Below are positions 45,952-54,830 of a stretch of DNA of 64,000 nucleotides, in pieces. The notes under the pieces were generated by a model. That model had not been told where the DNA came from. It saw only the letters and a list, made by a program, of their open reading frames with translations, and ran no database searches. Made by a program: the position numbers and the translations under genes. The stretch comes from an uncultured Ruegeria sp. (GTDB taxonomy: Bacteria > Pseudomonadota > Alphaproteobacteria > Rhodobacterales > Rhodobacteraceae). Each line of letters begins with the position of its first letter. Positions within the stretch are counted from its first letter, which is position 1. The stretch spans positions 62,001 through 126,000 of the forward strand of contig NZ_CANNGO010000012.1 of NCBI RefSeq assembly GCF_947504215.1, read 5' to 3'.

Positions 45952-46542
45952 TCATTCAGTCTTTAACGCTTCGACATTGATCAAGACTGCTATTTCGTCG
46001 CTCACCGCAGGTGCAAACGCCCCAAGTCCGAATTCAGACCGCGCGATAGTCGCCGTGGCTGCCAGCCCCAAGGTCGGCGTGCCCTCCTTTTCGCCAAAAG
46101 GGTATGGCGCTGATTTGTTAAGCGTTGTTTCCAGAACAACAGGTTTGGTGACGCCATTCATGGTCAGGTCGCCAGAAATATTCGCGGAATTGTCCCCGGT
46201 CACTTCAATGCTGGTTGAGGCGAAAGTGACCACGTCATCGTCACTCGCGCTGAAAAAGTCATCGGACATGAAGTGTTGCAGACGGGCGTCCCAGCCCGTG
46301 ATCATGGATTTTACAGGCATAGACACTGTGACAGATGACGCAGACGGATCATCTTCGTTGAACTCAATCTCACCGCTAAAACCTGAGAACATTCCAAACG
46401 TTTCTGAGAACCCGATGTGGTTGTAGCTGAACAAAACCTGGCTGTGTCCAGGATCCAGCTCGTAAGTGCCACTCTCGGACAACGCGGTTGTCGCGCCCAT
46501 CGATAAGAGTACCGCCAGCGGGGTTGCTGCAACTTTGAACAT
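45952..46542 (-). CDS. YceI-family periplasmic protein
   Basis: This 196-residue YceI lipocalin-like protein has a signal peptide (MFKVAATPLAVLLSMGATTALS) followed by YELDPGHSQVLFSYNHIGFSETFGMFSGFSGEIEF, the diagnostic start of the fold. GDLTMNGVTKPVVLETTLN is the usual later strand. The fold binds polyisoprenoids or long lipids. GGGAG lies before the ATG. Between it and the divergent TetR gene are two 13-bp direct repeats. Confidence 0.88.
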   Translation of the reverse strand: MFKVAATPLAVLLSMGATTALSESGTYELDPGHSQVLFSYNHIGFSETFGMFSGFSGEIEFNEDDPSASSVTVSMPVKSMITGWDARLQHFMSDDFFSASDDDVVTFASTSIEVTGDNSANISGDLTMNGVTKPVVLETTLNKSAPYPFGEKEGTPTLGLAATATIARSEFGLGAFAPAVSDEIAVLINVEALKTE

Positions 46543-46621
46543 TGATAGGCTCCCATTTTGACAAGACGTGTTTGTGGAATTGAGTATTGGGATTTAGGTG
46601 TTGGCCGACCATACTTTTAGG

Positions 46622-46654
46622 ACAAAATGTTCTACTATGCAACAAATTGTTCTA
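46622..46654. promoter_or_regulatory. 13-bp direct repeats before the TetR gene
   Basis: ACAAAATGTTCTA (46622-46634) and ACAAATTGTTCTA (46642-46654) differ at one base and lie 20 bp apart, about two helical turns. They are in the 124-bp gap between the YceI and TetR genes, close to the TetR start, and are likely its operators. Confidence 0.6.
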
Positions 46655-46666
46655 TAGGGGGAGTGA

Positions 46667-47248
46667 TTGAAAGAAGATCCTAGGCTGATCGCCACACGAC
46701 AGACTGCGCTTGATGCTGCGCAAAAGATACTGATGGATGAAGGCGTGCTGCACGTAACTCATGGCGCAGTTTCAAAGGCAACGGGTATTTCGCGTAGTAC
46801 ACTTTACAGGCACTGGCCAGATGCGCGTAGTCTGCGTGATGCAGCATTTCGGCGCATCGCAACACCGCCGAACATACCGCCCAAAACCGATGGCCCGCTA
46901 CGATCTGACCTGCGCTGGTTACTCGGTATACTGATGGGAGCCTTGAATGACACACCATGGGGCCAAATCGCGCCTCAGGTGGTCGCTGCTGCGTCCACCG
47001 ACGAAGAAGCGCGGTTGGTGATCACTGAATTCATGAAAGACAGGTTCGCGAGTGTTGAAGCAGTATTTGCAGCCGCAGTAGGCCGCGGTGAGATCACCGC
47101 CGACGTTCCGGTTGACCAACTCATAGAACTAGCAGTCGCTGCCCCCTATTTCCGCAAGCTCATACGTCACGAGGCCCTGGACGAAGATTGGTTGGATCAA
47201 CATGTTGATCTGCTTTGCAGTATCGCGAAAACCAATTCGGGGCAGTAA
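46667..47248 (+). CDS. TetR/AcrR-family transcriptional regulator
   Basis: This 193-residue regulator has the HTH VTHGAVSKATGISRSTLYRHWPDARSLRDAAF, preceded by the first helix ARQTALDAAQ-like segment, and a helical ligand domain with WGQIAPQVVAAASTDEEARLVITEFMKDRF. The start is TTG behind AGGGGGAG. It is divergent from the YceI/DUF5519 pair, which it probably represses. Confidence 0.85.
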   Translation: MKEDPRLIATRQTALDAAQKILMDEGVLHVTHGAVSKATGISRSTLYRHWPDARSLRDAAFRRIATPPNIPPKTDGPLRSDLRWLLGILMGALNDTPWGQIAPQVVAAASTDEEARLVITEFMKDRFASVEAVFAAAVGRGEITADVPVDQLIELAVAAPYFRKLIRHEALDEDWLDQHVDLLCSIAKTNSGQ

Positions 47249-48310
47249 CCATCGCCTTACTTTGCAATCAAAGCGACCAGCAACGGGCGCGAGATTACGG
47301 CAAAGCATCAAATCATGATCAATAGCATGTCCAGCCAGTTCCTAATAGCGGCTGCTCTAAAAGGTCTCGGCAAACGTTTGCTATGATCGTCCGCCGAAGT
47401 TTGAAAAGTCAGCTTTCTGTGCACTGCCGACATTGATGCACGGTGCAGCAATCTGCACTTTGGGCTCAATTGAGGCCTTAGCCGCAGCGTTGATGAGTGG
47501 CCGCTCTTCGTGTTGGGTCAGAAATGCTTGACGATTGGGTCAGAAATGACTGACGTGATTGGCCGATTTATTGAGGTTTTGGCTGTCGATTGAGTCAAAG
47601 ATCAGTGACGTTCCACACCTTTTGTTGAACGTCACACGAACCTGACCCAACCGTCATAGTTGGACCAGAAAAGTAGTGAACGTTCGACATCAGAAGGCGC
47701 CCCCAAAGTTGGACACCAGCTGAATTTGATCTTTGCGTCATCAACTAACACGCCACCCCCATTTTATGCTCCCGCAGGCAGTTTAGTTTGTTCTGACTTC
47801 CCTTGCGGAAAATCAGAGCTGATTTGTAGGTCAGACAGCGAAGCTGCCTGTTCCTGCTAATCTGCCACGTGGCGAACGCGGGAAGGGGCGAGGCAACGCT
47901 ATTCGACAGGGGTGGTGCGGCCCGCAGGCACAGCCGAGGACACGGCTCTGTCTAAAAGGGTTGCACGAGGGGGAGGGCAGTGCCCTCACCCTGACGGCCA
48001 GGGGCGTTTGGCTTGTCCAAATCCCGCTGGCCCACGAAAGGAAAGTGATGAGGTGGAGGGCCTGCCGTCATTTGCGATCGACCCCTTCTGTCAAACTTCA
48101 AAAAGTAATAGAGGCCACCAAGCAGACTTTCGCTGCCATTGCAGCACTGGGCCCCAGCGACGTCGGCAATGCACAGGAAGCGGACTTCAAATCAAAGATG
48201 CAGTGTTTTGGAGCCGTGGTCAGCGGCTATCGGGACAAAGGTGGCCTTGAACAACTCGCATCTCTGACTGATGATTGAGAAGCTGAAAATACTTCTGAAG
48301 CGGGACTTGC
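47249..48310. other. decayed mobile-element region
   Basis: No intact gene is visible. About 47512-47645 holds an array of GGTCA/TGAC units (listed separately). Further on come a piece with AGTTGGACACC typical of IS3 ends, a 24-base repeat (47885-47908), and a short plus-strand frame ending near 48278 that looks like the tail of a broken gene. Confidence 0.5.
47512..47645. repeat. short-repeat array, TTGGGTCAGAAATG type
   Basis: TTGGGTCAGAAATG occurs twice, 23 bp apart, then looser copies (TTGAGTCAAAGATCAGTGACG), and near the end an inverted copy (CGTCACACGAACCTGACCCAA). The layout is like the arrays at 48683 and 53264 but with a different core (GTCA/TGAC rather than CTCA/TGAG). It probably marks the end of a transposon. 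Confidence 0.55.
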
Positions 48311-48559
48311 ATGTTGTTTAAAACTTCTATTCTGTACTTTCCTTTTGGGCTCGGAGCCCTCTTGGGTTACTTCCGAGTTTCATTTTGGCTTGTTTCTTTA
48401 GGGCCGGTTGCACTGATTTTGTCGTTTTATGATCCAATGGCAGAACCCGATCTAGTCAAGATTTCTGCCTACTATGGGAGCTCAGCCATTTCGACAATTG
48501 TAGGCTATTTTGGTGGTAAGTTTCTGCGAGACCGTGCTGCCAGAAAAGATCAGGATTGA
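48311..48559 (+). CDS. small two-helix membrane protein
   Basis: This 82-residue protein has two hydrophobic segments (ILYFPFGLGALLGYFRVSFWLVSLGPVALILSF, which may count as one long or two short helices, and AISTIVGYFGGKFL) and a charged C-terminus (RDRAARKDQD). I do not recognise it. The ribosome-binding site is weak, and it sits in a decayed region, so it may be real accessory cargo or a remnant. Confidence 0.4.
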   Translation: MLFKTSILYFPFGLGALLGYFRVSFWLVSLGPVALILSFYDPMAEPDLVKISAYYGSSAISTIVGYFGGKFLRDRAARKDQD

Positions 48560-48682
48560 ACAAATGTTGAAGCAAGGGCTCAATCTACCGCTCGAGGTAA
48601 TTTTTAGAGATTATAGCAGGGAGTCATTTTTCACTAACATGCTCACATAGCGATCCCGCTTATGTAGCCCCCGGTAGTTGTA
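48560..48682. other. no feature seen
   Basis: Nothing distinct lies in these bases before the inverted array. They are listed because the whole gene-free gap (48560-48914) exceeds 300 bases. Confidence 0.4.
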
Positions 48683-48823
48683 GCGGCTTGAGATCATAAA
48701 CCGTTGGGCGCGAGATTATTGCCGTTTCTGGCTCAGATAACTTGAGACTGTTAATTGATTTGGGATCACATTAGTTACGACTGGGCTCAGAATAATTGAG
48801 ACGGGCTCACATTGCTGAGACTG
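48683..48823 (+). repeat. palindrome array A flanking the RTX locus
   Basis: Five to six units of about 20-32 bp occur in series. The clearest are GGCTCAGATAACTTGAGAC, GGGCTCAGAATAATTGAGAC and GGGCTCACATTGCTGAGACT. Each has CTCA and TGAG arms around about 7 bases. The same series lies inverted at 53264-53406. Confidence 0.75.
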
Positions 48824-48881
48824 GGATCGCAGCCGTGATACTGGACGCATCTGTCGACAGGCTTCCAATCCGACAGCTAAA

Positions 48882-48907
48882 AAAGGGGCGTCTTGAAGCG
48901 CCCCTTT
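48882..48907 (-). terminator. Rho-independent terminator of the RTX gene
   Basis: On the minus strand AAAGGGGCG and CGCCCCTTT form a 9-bp stem with an 8-nt loop followed by a run of T. It begins 8 bases after the RTX stop codon. Confidence 0.85.
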
Positions 48908-48914
48908 CGTTACT

Positions 48915-51900
48915 TCACACAAAAAAGCTGTTGGCCTGGTCCTGATCAAGGGTTGATGTCAGGAACGTATCGTAGTCGAGCGCTGTGCCATCGTTGAACA
49001 CAAACTCGTCGAGACGGTACTTCTCCGATTGGTAAACAGTGCTGTAGGCGTTCAGAACCGTGATCGAACCCGCCATACCGGTGGCTCCTATTACCAAATC
49101 ATCAACGCCATTGTTGTCCACGTCAAAGCGGAACGAAAATACATCCGTCTGGTCGATATCAGCGCCGAAGACCAGCCGGTCGTTTTCTGCTTGTTGCCCA
49201 CTGAACACCGTGGTCTCGCCGATAGTATCGTTGCCCTCACCACCCCGGAACACGTAGTCGTCGCTTTCACCCGAGCCATCAAAGTGATCGTCGCCTGCGG
49301 TGCCCATGGTCGCAACGCGGAACTCGTTGCGGGTCATGGTGGTGCCATCGGAGAAGACAAACTCAGTCAGATGATGTTTGTTGCCGTAGATGTAGTCATC
49401 ACCATCATCGAGAATGGTGATCGTGCCATCGCCGTTTTTCAGGCCAATGGTGAAATCGTGGTCACTGGCATCTCCACCGGTGTGCGTGTTGATCGAATAG
49501 AGATCATCGACCGTGATCCCTTCGCCAAATACGAGACGGTCGTTTTCGACATTCTGGCCTGTGCCTGCAATGGTCTCCCGAATAGTGTCGTTGCCTTCAC
49601 CACCCCGAAACACGTAGTCGTCGCTTTCGCCCGAGCCATCAAAGTGGTCATCGCCATCCGTGCCCATGGTCGCAACGCGGAACTCGTTGCGAGTCAGTGT
49701 AGTGCCGTCAGAGAAGACAAACTCGGTCAGTTGGTGCTTATCTCCATAGATTGAATCATCACCATCATCGAGAATGGTGATCGTTCCGTCACCATTCTTC
49801 AGGCCGATGGTGAAATCGTGGTCACTGGCATCTCCACCGGTGTGAGTGCTGATCGAATAGAGATCATCGACCGTGATCCCCTCGCCAAATACGAGACGGT
49901 CGTTTTCGACATTCTGGCCTGTGCCTGCAGTGGTTTCCCGAATGGTGTCGTTACCTTCACCGCCTCGGAACACATAATCGTCGCTTTCGCCTGACCCTTC
50001 GAAATGATCATCACCGTCCGTACCCATGGTAGCAACGCGGAATTCGTTCCGAGCCAGCGTGGTGCCGTCAGAGAACACAAACTCCTGGATCTGCTGCTTA
50101 TCAGCATAGATGCTGTTACTGGCATCATCGAGGATGGTGATCGTGCCGTCACCGTTCTTCAGGCCGATGGTGAAATCGAGAGAGCTTCCACTGCCGCCGG
50201 TGTGGGTGTTGACCGAATACAGATCGTCGATGGTGATGCCTTCGCCGAAGTGAAGCTTGTCGCCTTCGGCTGTTGTACCTGTTTCATCGATGATGTCGTC
50301 GCCTTCACCTTCTTTGAAGACATAACTGTCGGTGCCGCGCCCGCCCTTGAGCGTGTCGTTACCAGCCCCGCCGTGCAGGTAGTCGTTCTCATTGCTGCCA
50401 TTGACGATGTCGTTGCCCGCTCCGGCATCTATGTGAGAGGCCTCAGTGACCGAAATGGTTTCTGAAGCGTCGGTGCCTGCGACAATTTCAACGTTTCCTT
50501 GAGCCTCGATGACAGCAAACAGTTCGTCTTCAGCGGTAAGGCCTGCTGCAACAGCGGCATCGAAGAGAAGTTGGTTGTAGTCTACCGAGCCATCACTCAG
50601 ATCATGCTGGAACAGCCCAAGCGCAACATACACATTCTTAGCAGTTGCGTTCCCATCAAAAATAGACTGTTGAAGGACCTGCATAACATTGAGTAAATCC
50701 CCTTCCAGGGAGCGAGTTTGAGAACTGTACTGTTCGACCAGAGTGCTAAAAGCTGCGAAAGGATGGGATGAAAATTCGCCCAAATACGCTTCAAATGTCG
50801 AAGAATTCAAATGTGCACTAGAAGAGGCAGATTGTGCAATAAACCGACCAGCTAGCTTTTCCACAAGTTCATCAAAAAAGACCTCAAGATCCGAACCGCC
50901 TCTCGGGCCAGGCACAGACCCCCCTCCGCTCGCTATGAAATCGGTTCCATAAGCCTTCTCGAGGAACGCTAGATGTCGAGCGTCGATGAAGTTGCCACGG
51001 CTTGTAGGATCAACATCCGAGACTCCCGACCAGCTAAACACAAAACTTTTGAATGAATCCTTAAAGCTGCTGATGTCGCCGGTGTTTAGCTGGTTCAACA
51101 GATCGACAGACATTGTTCTCAAATGTTCATCCAATGAAAGAGCAACAGAAAGGGAATGAATTTTGCCATACCCAAATAATTCCGGCATCTTTTCGGCGTC
51201 TGGGTGGAACTGAAACCCCTCTGGAAGTAACGCAATGGAGTCTCTAAGTTCATTCTGAAAATGAACATCGTCGATTTGACCAGTAAGTCCATCATCGAAT
51301 ATCACAGTGCTACGGTCCGAAACCACATGTCCTTGATTTTCCTCGGAAATTGATTCTGAGTTCAAGTTAATGGCGACTATTTCCGCATCAGACAACGCAA
51401 CCAGTTCACCTTCGTCTGAAAACCCATCTTGATCCCAATCGCGCCAGACAGTCAAACCTGCGAATTCCGCATCATTTGCATCAACTACGCCGTCACCATT
51501 AGTATCCAGCTCAGCCAACTGCAAAAATCCATTGTCAAAGCCTGTCATGTTTCCGAACAGCTCTGAGTTGTCGTCAATTATGCCGTTTCCGTTAACGTCA
51601 AATGCGAGCAAGCCATCGTCCGAATGAACCCAACCTGTTCTTTCAGCGAAACCGTCGACATTTAGATCAAAGTATGTTTGAGAACCGCTAAGAGGAGTTA
51701 ACTCTATTCCGTCGCCGTCCAGATCGATAACTAACGGTGATGAAAGCGGATTTAAGAATGCGGCATCGTCGTGTAGATCACATCCCGCACCTCCGCCGCT
51801 TGGATCACGCCGACTGTCTTCATCATTTGGATTGCTTACATCGTCACCGCCGTACTCACCTGTTTCGGGGTCAACATCTCCATTAAAATTTGGATCATCA

Positions 51901-52328
51901 TTATATTGACTGGGGAAGAAACTACGGTTGGTCAACTCATCATAAATTTGTCCTTCATAGTTGTCTAAATAGCTTAGCCACGGGTTGCTGGATCCTGACA
52001 GCCCAGATGCGGCTCCTATAACCGCTCCCTCCACAGCGGCTCCGATGGCTGTCGCCCAACCAGGCTTCTTTAGTACAGCACCAGCGAGCACAGTTGTGCC
52101 GGCTCCTAGAGTAGCAGCAAGGGCCAAAACGTTTTCCCCAGCATATGCGTAGGAGTTTGCGTAGCTTTTGGTTCCCTCAATGTAATCAAGCAAGTGATTG
52201 AGCTGTTGGTCCGTCAACTGAGATATATCAGCTGCTCCAGGCGGAGGGGGGCTCTCCCCATTAACCACCGCATCAGACCAGGCCTGCCCAATTTCGTTTG
52301 AATTGAGGTTGTCATTAGGACAATTCAT
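48915..52328 (-). CDS. large secreted calcium-binding RTX/EF-hand repeat protein
   Basis: This 1137-residue protein has no Sec signal and is probably exported by a type I system through its C-terminus (ending DQDQANSFFV). A Gly/Ala hydrophobic stretch lies at about 65-115. Residues near 200-330 hold EF-hand/dockerin-like loops (DLDGDGIEL, DVNGNGIIDDNSE, DTNGDGVVDAND, DWDQDGFSDEGE). Hemolysin-type GGAGNDTLKGGRGTD follows near 653. From there about four repeats of 120 residues contain DDYVFRGGEGNDTI and LKNGDGTITILDD; at DNA level the last three repeat with an exact 360-bp period. GAGGA is 8 nt before the ATG. No transporter genes are nearby. Confidence 0.88.
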   Translation of the reverse strand: MNCPNDNLNSNEIGQAWSDAVVNGESPPPPGAADISQLTDQQLNHLLDYIEGTKSYANSYAYAGENVLALAATLGAGTTVLAGAVLKKPGWATAIGAAVEGAVIGAASGLSGSSNPWLSYLDNYEGQIYDELTNRSFFPSQYNDDPNFNGDVDPETGEYGGDDVSNPNDEDSRRDPSGGGAGCDLHDDAAFLNPLSSPLVIDLDGDGIELTPLSGSQTYFDLNVDGFAERTGWVHSDDGLLAFDVNGNGIIDDNSELFGNMTGFDNGFLQLAELDTNGDGVVDANDAEFAGLTVWRDWDQDGFSDEGELVALSDAEIVAINLNSESISEENQGHVVSDRSTVIFDDGLTGQIDDVHFQNELRDSIALLPEGFQFHPDAEKMPELFGYGKIHSLSVALSLDEHLRTMSVDLLNQLNTGDISSFKDSFKSFVFSWSGVSDVDPTSRGNFIDARHLAFLEKAYGTDFIASGGGSVPGPRGGSDLEVFFDELVEKLAGRFIAQSASSSAHLNSSTFEAYLGEFSSHPFAAFSTLVEQYSSQTRSLEGDLLNVMQVLQQSIFDGNATAKNVYVALGLFQHDLSDGSVDYNQLLFDAAVAAGLTAEDELFAVIEAQGNVEIVAGTDASETISVTEASHIDAGAGNDIVNGSNENDYLHGGAGNDTLKGGRGTDSYVFKEGEGDDIIDETGTTAEGDKLHFGEGITIDDLYSVNTHTGGSGSSLDFTIGLKNGDGTITILDDASNSIYADKQQIQEFVFSDGTTLARNEFRVATMGTDGDDHFEGSGESDDYVFRGGEGNDTIRETTAGTGQNVENDRLVFGEGITVDDLYSISTHTGGDASDHDFTIGLKNGDGTITILDDGDDSIYGDKHQLTEFVFSDGTTLTRNEFRVATMGTDGDDHFDGSGESDDYVFRGGEGNDTIRETIAGTGQNVENDRLVFGEGITVDDLYSINTHTGGDASDHDFTIGLKNGDGTITILDDGDDYIYGNKHHLTEFVFSDGTTMTRNEFRVATMGTAGDDHFDGSGESDDYVFRGGEGNDTIGETTVFSGQQAENDRLVFGADIDQTDVFSFRFDVDNNGVDDLVIGATGMAGSITVLNAYSTVYQSEKYRLDEFVFNDGTALDYDTFLTSTLDQDQANSFFV
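49250..50340 (-). repeat. 360-bp tandem repeats inside the RTX gene
   Basis: Matching positions (for example CACGTAGTCG at 49251 and 49611, CACATAATCG at 49971) recur every 360 bp, with a more divergent first copy near 50320. Neighbouring copies are nearly identical over long runs, which points to recent duplication or gene conversion. Confidence 0.9.
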
Positions 52329-52349
52329 TTGGAAATCCTCTTTGATACT

Positions 52350-52988
52350 TTAATTCAACGCGCAATCAGAAATAAGCGTTTCGAATTCTTCTACTAATTC
52401 CTCCACATCCGGGCCTTGCAGTAAGAGGGTCGGACCGAACGGCCCAACAACTTTTCCCGAAGGGCAATACTCTGTCGTGCCGCTTGAAAAGAAGTCGGTC
52501 ACGCTATTGTTCAGCAAAAATTCTTGACTTGAAGCAATCGCCGCTTCCTTGCCGCGACCATACTTCTCGATTGCGGCTTGGCGACGAATTTTGGCTTTTG
52601 CCTTTAGATCGAAGGTCCGGGCTTCCCACTCTCCAACAGGAGAAAGCAAAATATGAAATCGCCACATTCCGTCGATTTCTCTGGCGTTCTTGTTTAGGAA
52701 TCGCGCTTGGTGATGCCTCAGGTCATAGAAATACCGCACCGATTGGATAGTAGCACCCTTATCGCACGCATCTGAGTCCCTGACGCTTACCGTGATTCTG
52801 CATTGGTTCACTGAAGCTTCAACGATGTCGTACCTGGAACCTACGTATGCTCTCTTCAATGCCTCCGCGATTTTGGAGCTTTCTGCGCCTGAAATAGCAC
52901 CCTGTGGCGCAACCAACAGAGACGCCAACAATAGTTTTGAAAGAAGAGGTACTGTCTTCAAAAAACTCACCGCGCTCTCCTTGAGCAT
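52350..52988 (-). CDS. exported protein of unknown family
   Basis: This protein has 212 residues from the ATG at 52988; longer in-frame starts exist to 53030. Its N-terminus is signal-like (LKTVPLLSKLLLASLLVAPQGAISGAE). Cys residues (NQCRITV, DACDKG, EYCPSG, SDCALN) could make two disulfides. A basic helix (LKAKAKIRRQAAIEKYGRGKEAA) is notable. It lies 21 bp upstream of the RTX gene on the same strand, so it is probably co-transcribed and may be a partner of the RTX protein. I do not recognise the family. Confidence 0.6.
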   Translation of the reverse strand: MLKESAVSFLKTVPLLSKLLLASLLVAPQGAISGAESSKIAEALKRAYVGSRYDIVEASVNQCRITVSVRDSDACDKGATIQSVRYFYDLRHHQARFLNKNAREIDGMWRFHILLSPVGEWEARTFDLKAKAKIRRQAAIEKYGRGKEAAIASSQEFLLNNSVTDFFSSGTTEYCPSGKVVGPFGPTLLLQGPDVEELVEEFETLISDCALN

Positions 52989-53030
52989 GTATTGCCGTTG
53001 CAACATCACCCCAAAGATGAAGGAGTTCAA

Positions 53031-53263
53031 CCATTCTGTCTGACATCCAGCTTAAGTGGATCCGAAAAGCGGCCTTTACATGAGGCTACAGAACCGTACT
53101 GCGGCAGCGTTCTAGGCGCATCCGGAATACGGACGTTTTTCTTGTGGTTCTGGAGGTGACTGCAAGGCATCGAGAACTTCACCAGAAAAACCGTTACGGA
53201 AATTTACGGCATCTTGACCCCAACTGGTTATCGTTTCTGCCTAGAACCTCATGGAAGTGGTTT
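53031..53263. other. gene-free stretch with no feature seen
   Basis: Nothing distinct is seen in these bases upstream of the exported-protein gene. The promoter for the 52350/48915 pair must lie here. The whole gap to 53552 exceeds 300 bases and its right part is array B. Confidence 0.4.
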
Positions 53264-53406
53264 GAGTCTCAGCAATGTGAGCTTGTCTCAAATAGTCTGA
53301 GCCCAGTCGCAACTATTGTGAGCCCTACAGAAAATACCGTCTCATATTATCTGAGCCGAAACTGCGGATGATCTCGCGCCCAAGCTGGGATAATCTCAAG
53401 CCGCAA
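53264..53406 (-). repeat. palindrome array B, inverted copy of array A
   Basis: Read on the minus strand this repeats array A in the same order: GCGGCTTGAGAT, GGGCGCGAGAT, CGGCTCAGATAATATGAGAC, GGGCTCA..., GACTGGGCTCAGACTATTTG, CTCACATTGCTGAGACT. I estimate about three quarters identity over roughly 140 bp. The two copies face each other and enclose 4.4 kb with the RTX gene and its upstream partner. Confidence 0.75.
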
Positions 53407-53552
53407 CACGTAGTGACCTGCGCCGCGTCCCGCCGGTGCCAGTCATCACCGATTGCTAGCCCCGAGGTTGACGCGAGCCCAAGAGTTCGCGTTTTATCAA
53501 CTTTGTAAATTCGCCCATTTGAACCAACGAACAGAGCAGAACAGATTAGTAA

Positions 53553-54401
53553 ATGGCATCAGACGACAGACCTTTGAGCTCTGACTACTCAGAACTCGAA
53601 ACTCAACCAGGGCACATTCCATCTCGACCGCCGCCAAAGCGGAGTTGGGCGTTAAGTCGAAAACTAGTTTTGATCGTGGTTGGTGCGATTTTGTCGACCG
53701 CAGGTTATTTCATTTTTGTAGAACGACCGAAGCAAGCCTCGGCTGGCCCCACTTACACCAGTGGGGGCATAACCTGGCAAAGCGTTGAGCCAACGTGGTC
53801 TACGATGTGGGGTGCACACTCCCTCGACATGAAGGTTAATCCCTTGAGAATTAGGGGGAACTCCGACGGGACCTTCAAGGTTACGGGCACCCTCATTCGC
53901 TCCCTGTGTGGCTCAGTATTGACGAAGTTGCCTGACCCGCCTGACGGTGTTACACGCAAGGATGTTTATCGTCTCGGTTTCCAGTTTTATGACGCCAGGA
54001 ACGGCACATCCACTGAGGCTTTCCCGGTACCAGTACAAGACGGGGCTTGCGTCGCATGGGACAATCAAGTGGTTTTTGAGTGGGGTTACCCAGCCCCACT
54101 GACCGGCTGGTCTCCAGTACGGTATGAAAGCCCTAGTAAAGAGAAGCTAACCATCTTCTTTGGCCGTCGAGGCGATACGATGGTTCCCTATGATCAGGTG
54201 GATCTCAAGTTGGCGTGCGAAGCACTTTTTTTGGAGTCTACTAAAAAGCTGCGCGCGATTCTGTCAGAAGTGAAAGAACTGGAAATTCGTGCGGTGAAGG
54301 GGGTTGTTTCCGCCTTCCTATGGGCAGGCGTTTATAAGTCGCAGCGGTTTCAAATCGTAGACGGCAAATGTCTCGCTCAGGGCGATATCATCGACGGATA
54401 G
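53553..54401 (+). CDS. membrane-anchored protein of unknown family
   Basis: This 282-residue protein has a short cytoplasmic N-terminus rich in Pro and Ser, then one hydrophobic helix (LVLIVVGAILSTAGYFIFV, about residues 35-53) and a long outer part. That part has YTSGGITWQSVEPTWSTMWGAHSLDMKV near the membrane and a Cys pair (RSLCGSV and DGACVAW) that could be linked. No family is recognised. The ribosome-binding site is weak. It stands alone just outside array B, in an area of mobile debris. Confidence 0.55.
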   Translation: MASDDRPLSSDYSELETQPGHIPSRPPPKRSWALSRKLVLIVVGAILSTAGYFIFVERPKQASAGPTYTSGGITWQSVEPTWSTMWGAHSLDMKVNPLRIRGNSDGTFKVTGTLIRSLCGSVLTKLPDPPDGVTRKDVYRLGFQFYDARNGTSTEAFPVPVQDGACVAWDNQVVFEWGYPAPLTGWSPVRYESPSKEKLTIFFGRRGDTMVPYDQVDLKLACEALFLESTKKLRAILSEVKELEIRAVKGVVSAFLWAGVYKSQRFQIVDGKCLAQGDIIDG

Positions 54402-54806
54402 CACCACCATGCAGTTTTGCCAGGATCGCGAACAAGGGCCGGTGTGCGGACGAAACCTGACTAATGCAAATGCAGCAGTCAAATAGACCAAGAAAGTCCG
54501 GTAAGGGCTCGCTCTACCAGTTCATGAAATCCGCAGAGAATGGCGGCAGGGAGCCCAACCCGTGAATTCGAAATACTCGCTGCGCGCGCATCATCTTTAG
54601 CTCGGCAATGCGGCGTAAGGAGCGGCCATTCGAGCCGCGTGCGGCGAGATTTCGTCAGGCAATGAGCAAGACGCGGATAAATCATTGCTTCCGATGCCGC
54701 AGCCCAGTCAGTTCATTTGAGCTGATCACCCTGACGTTGATGGGCGACTGCAGAGAATGAAGTGGAAAAATTACGTGCAGTGTGCTCTTAATGACTTTGA
54801 TTTACC
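54402..54806. other. decayed dispersed repeat, no gene
   Basis: No gene is supported. The sequence around 54590-54690 resembles dispersed intergenic sequence found in Rhodobacteraceae. Confidence 0.45.
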
Positions 54807-54830
54807 ATGTCGGGTACGGAGAGTTTAAGA

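Noticed and set aside
49029..49754. 241-codon plus-strand frame
   Set aside because: It is antisense to the 360-bp RTX repeats and its own repeats simply mirror them.
48683..53406. possible CRISPR array
   Set aside because: The repeats are imperfect palindromes with irregular spacing, no unique spacers of constant length, and no cas genes.
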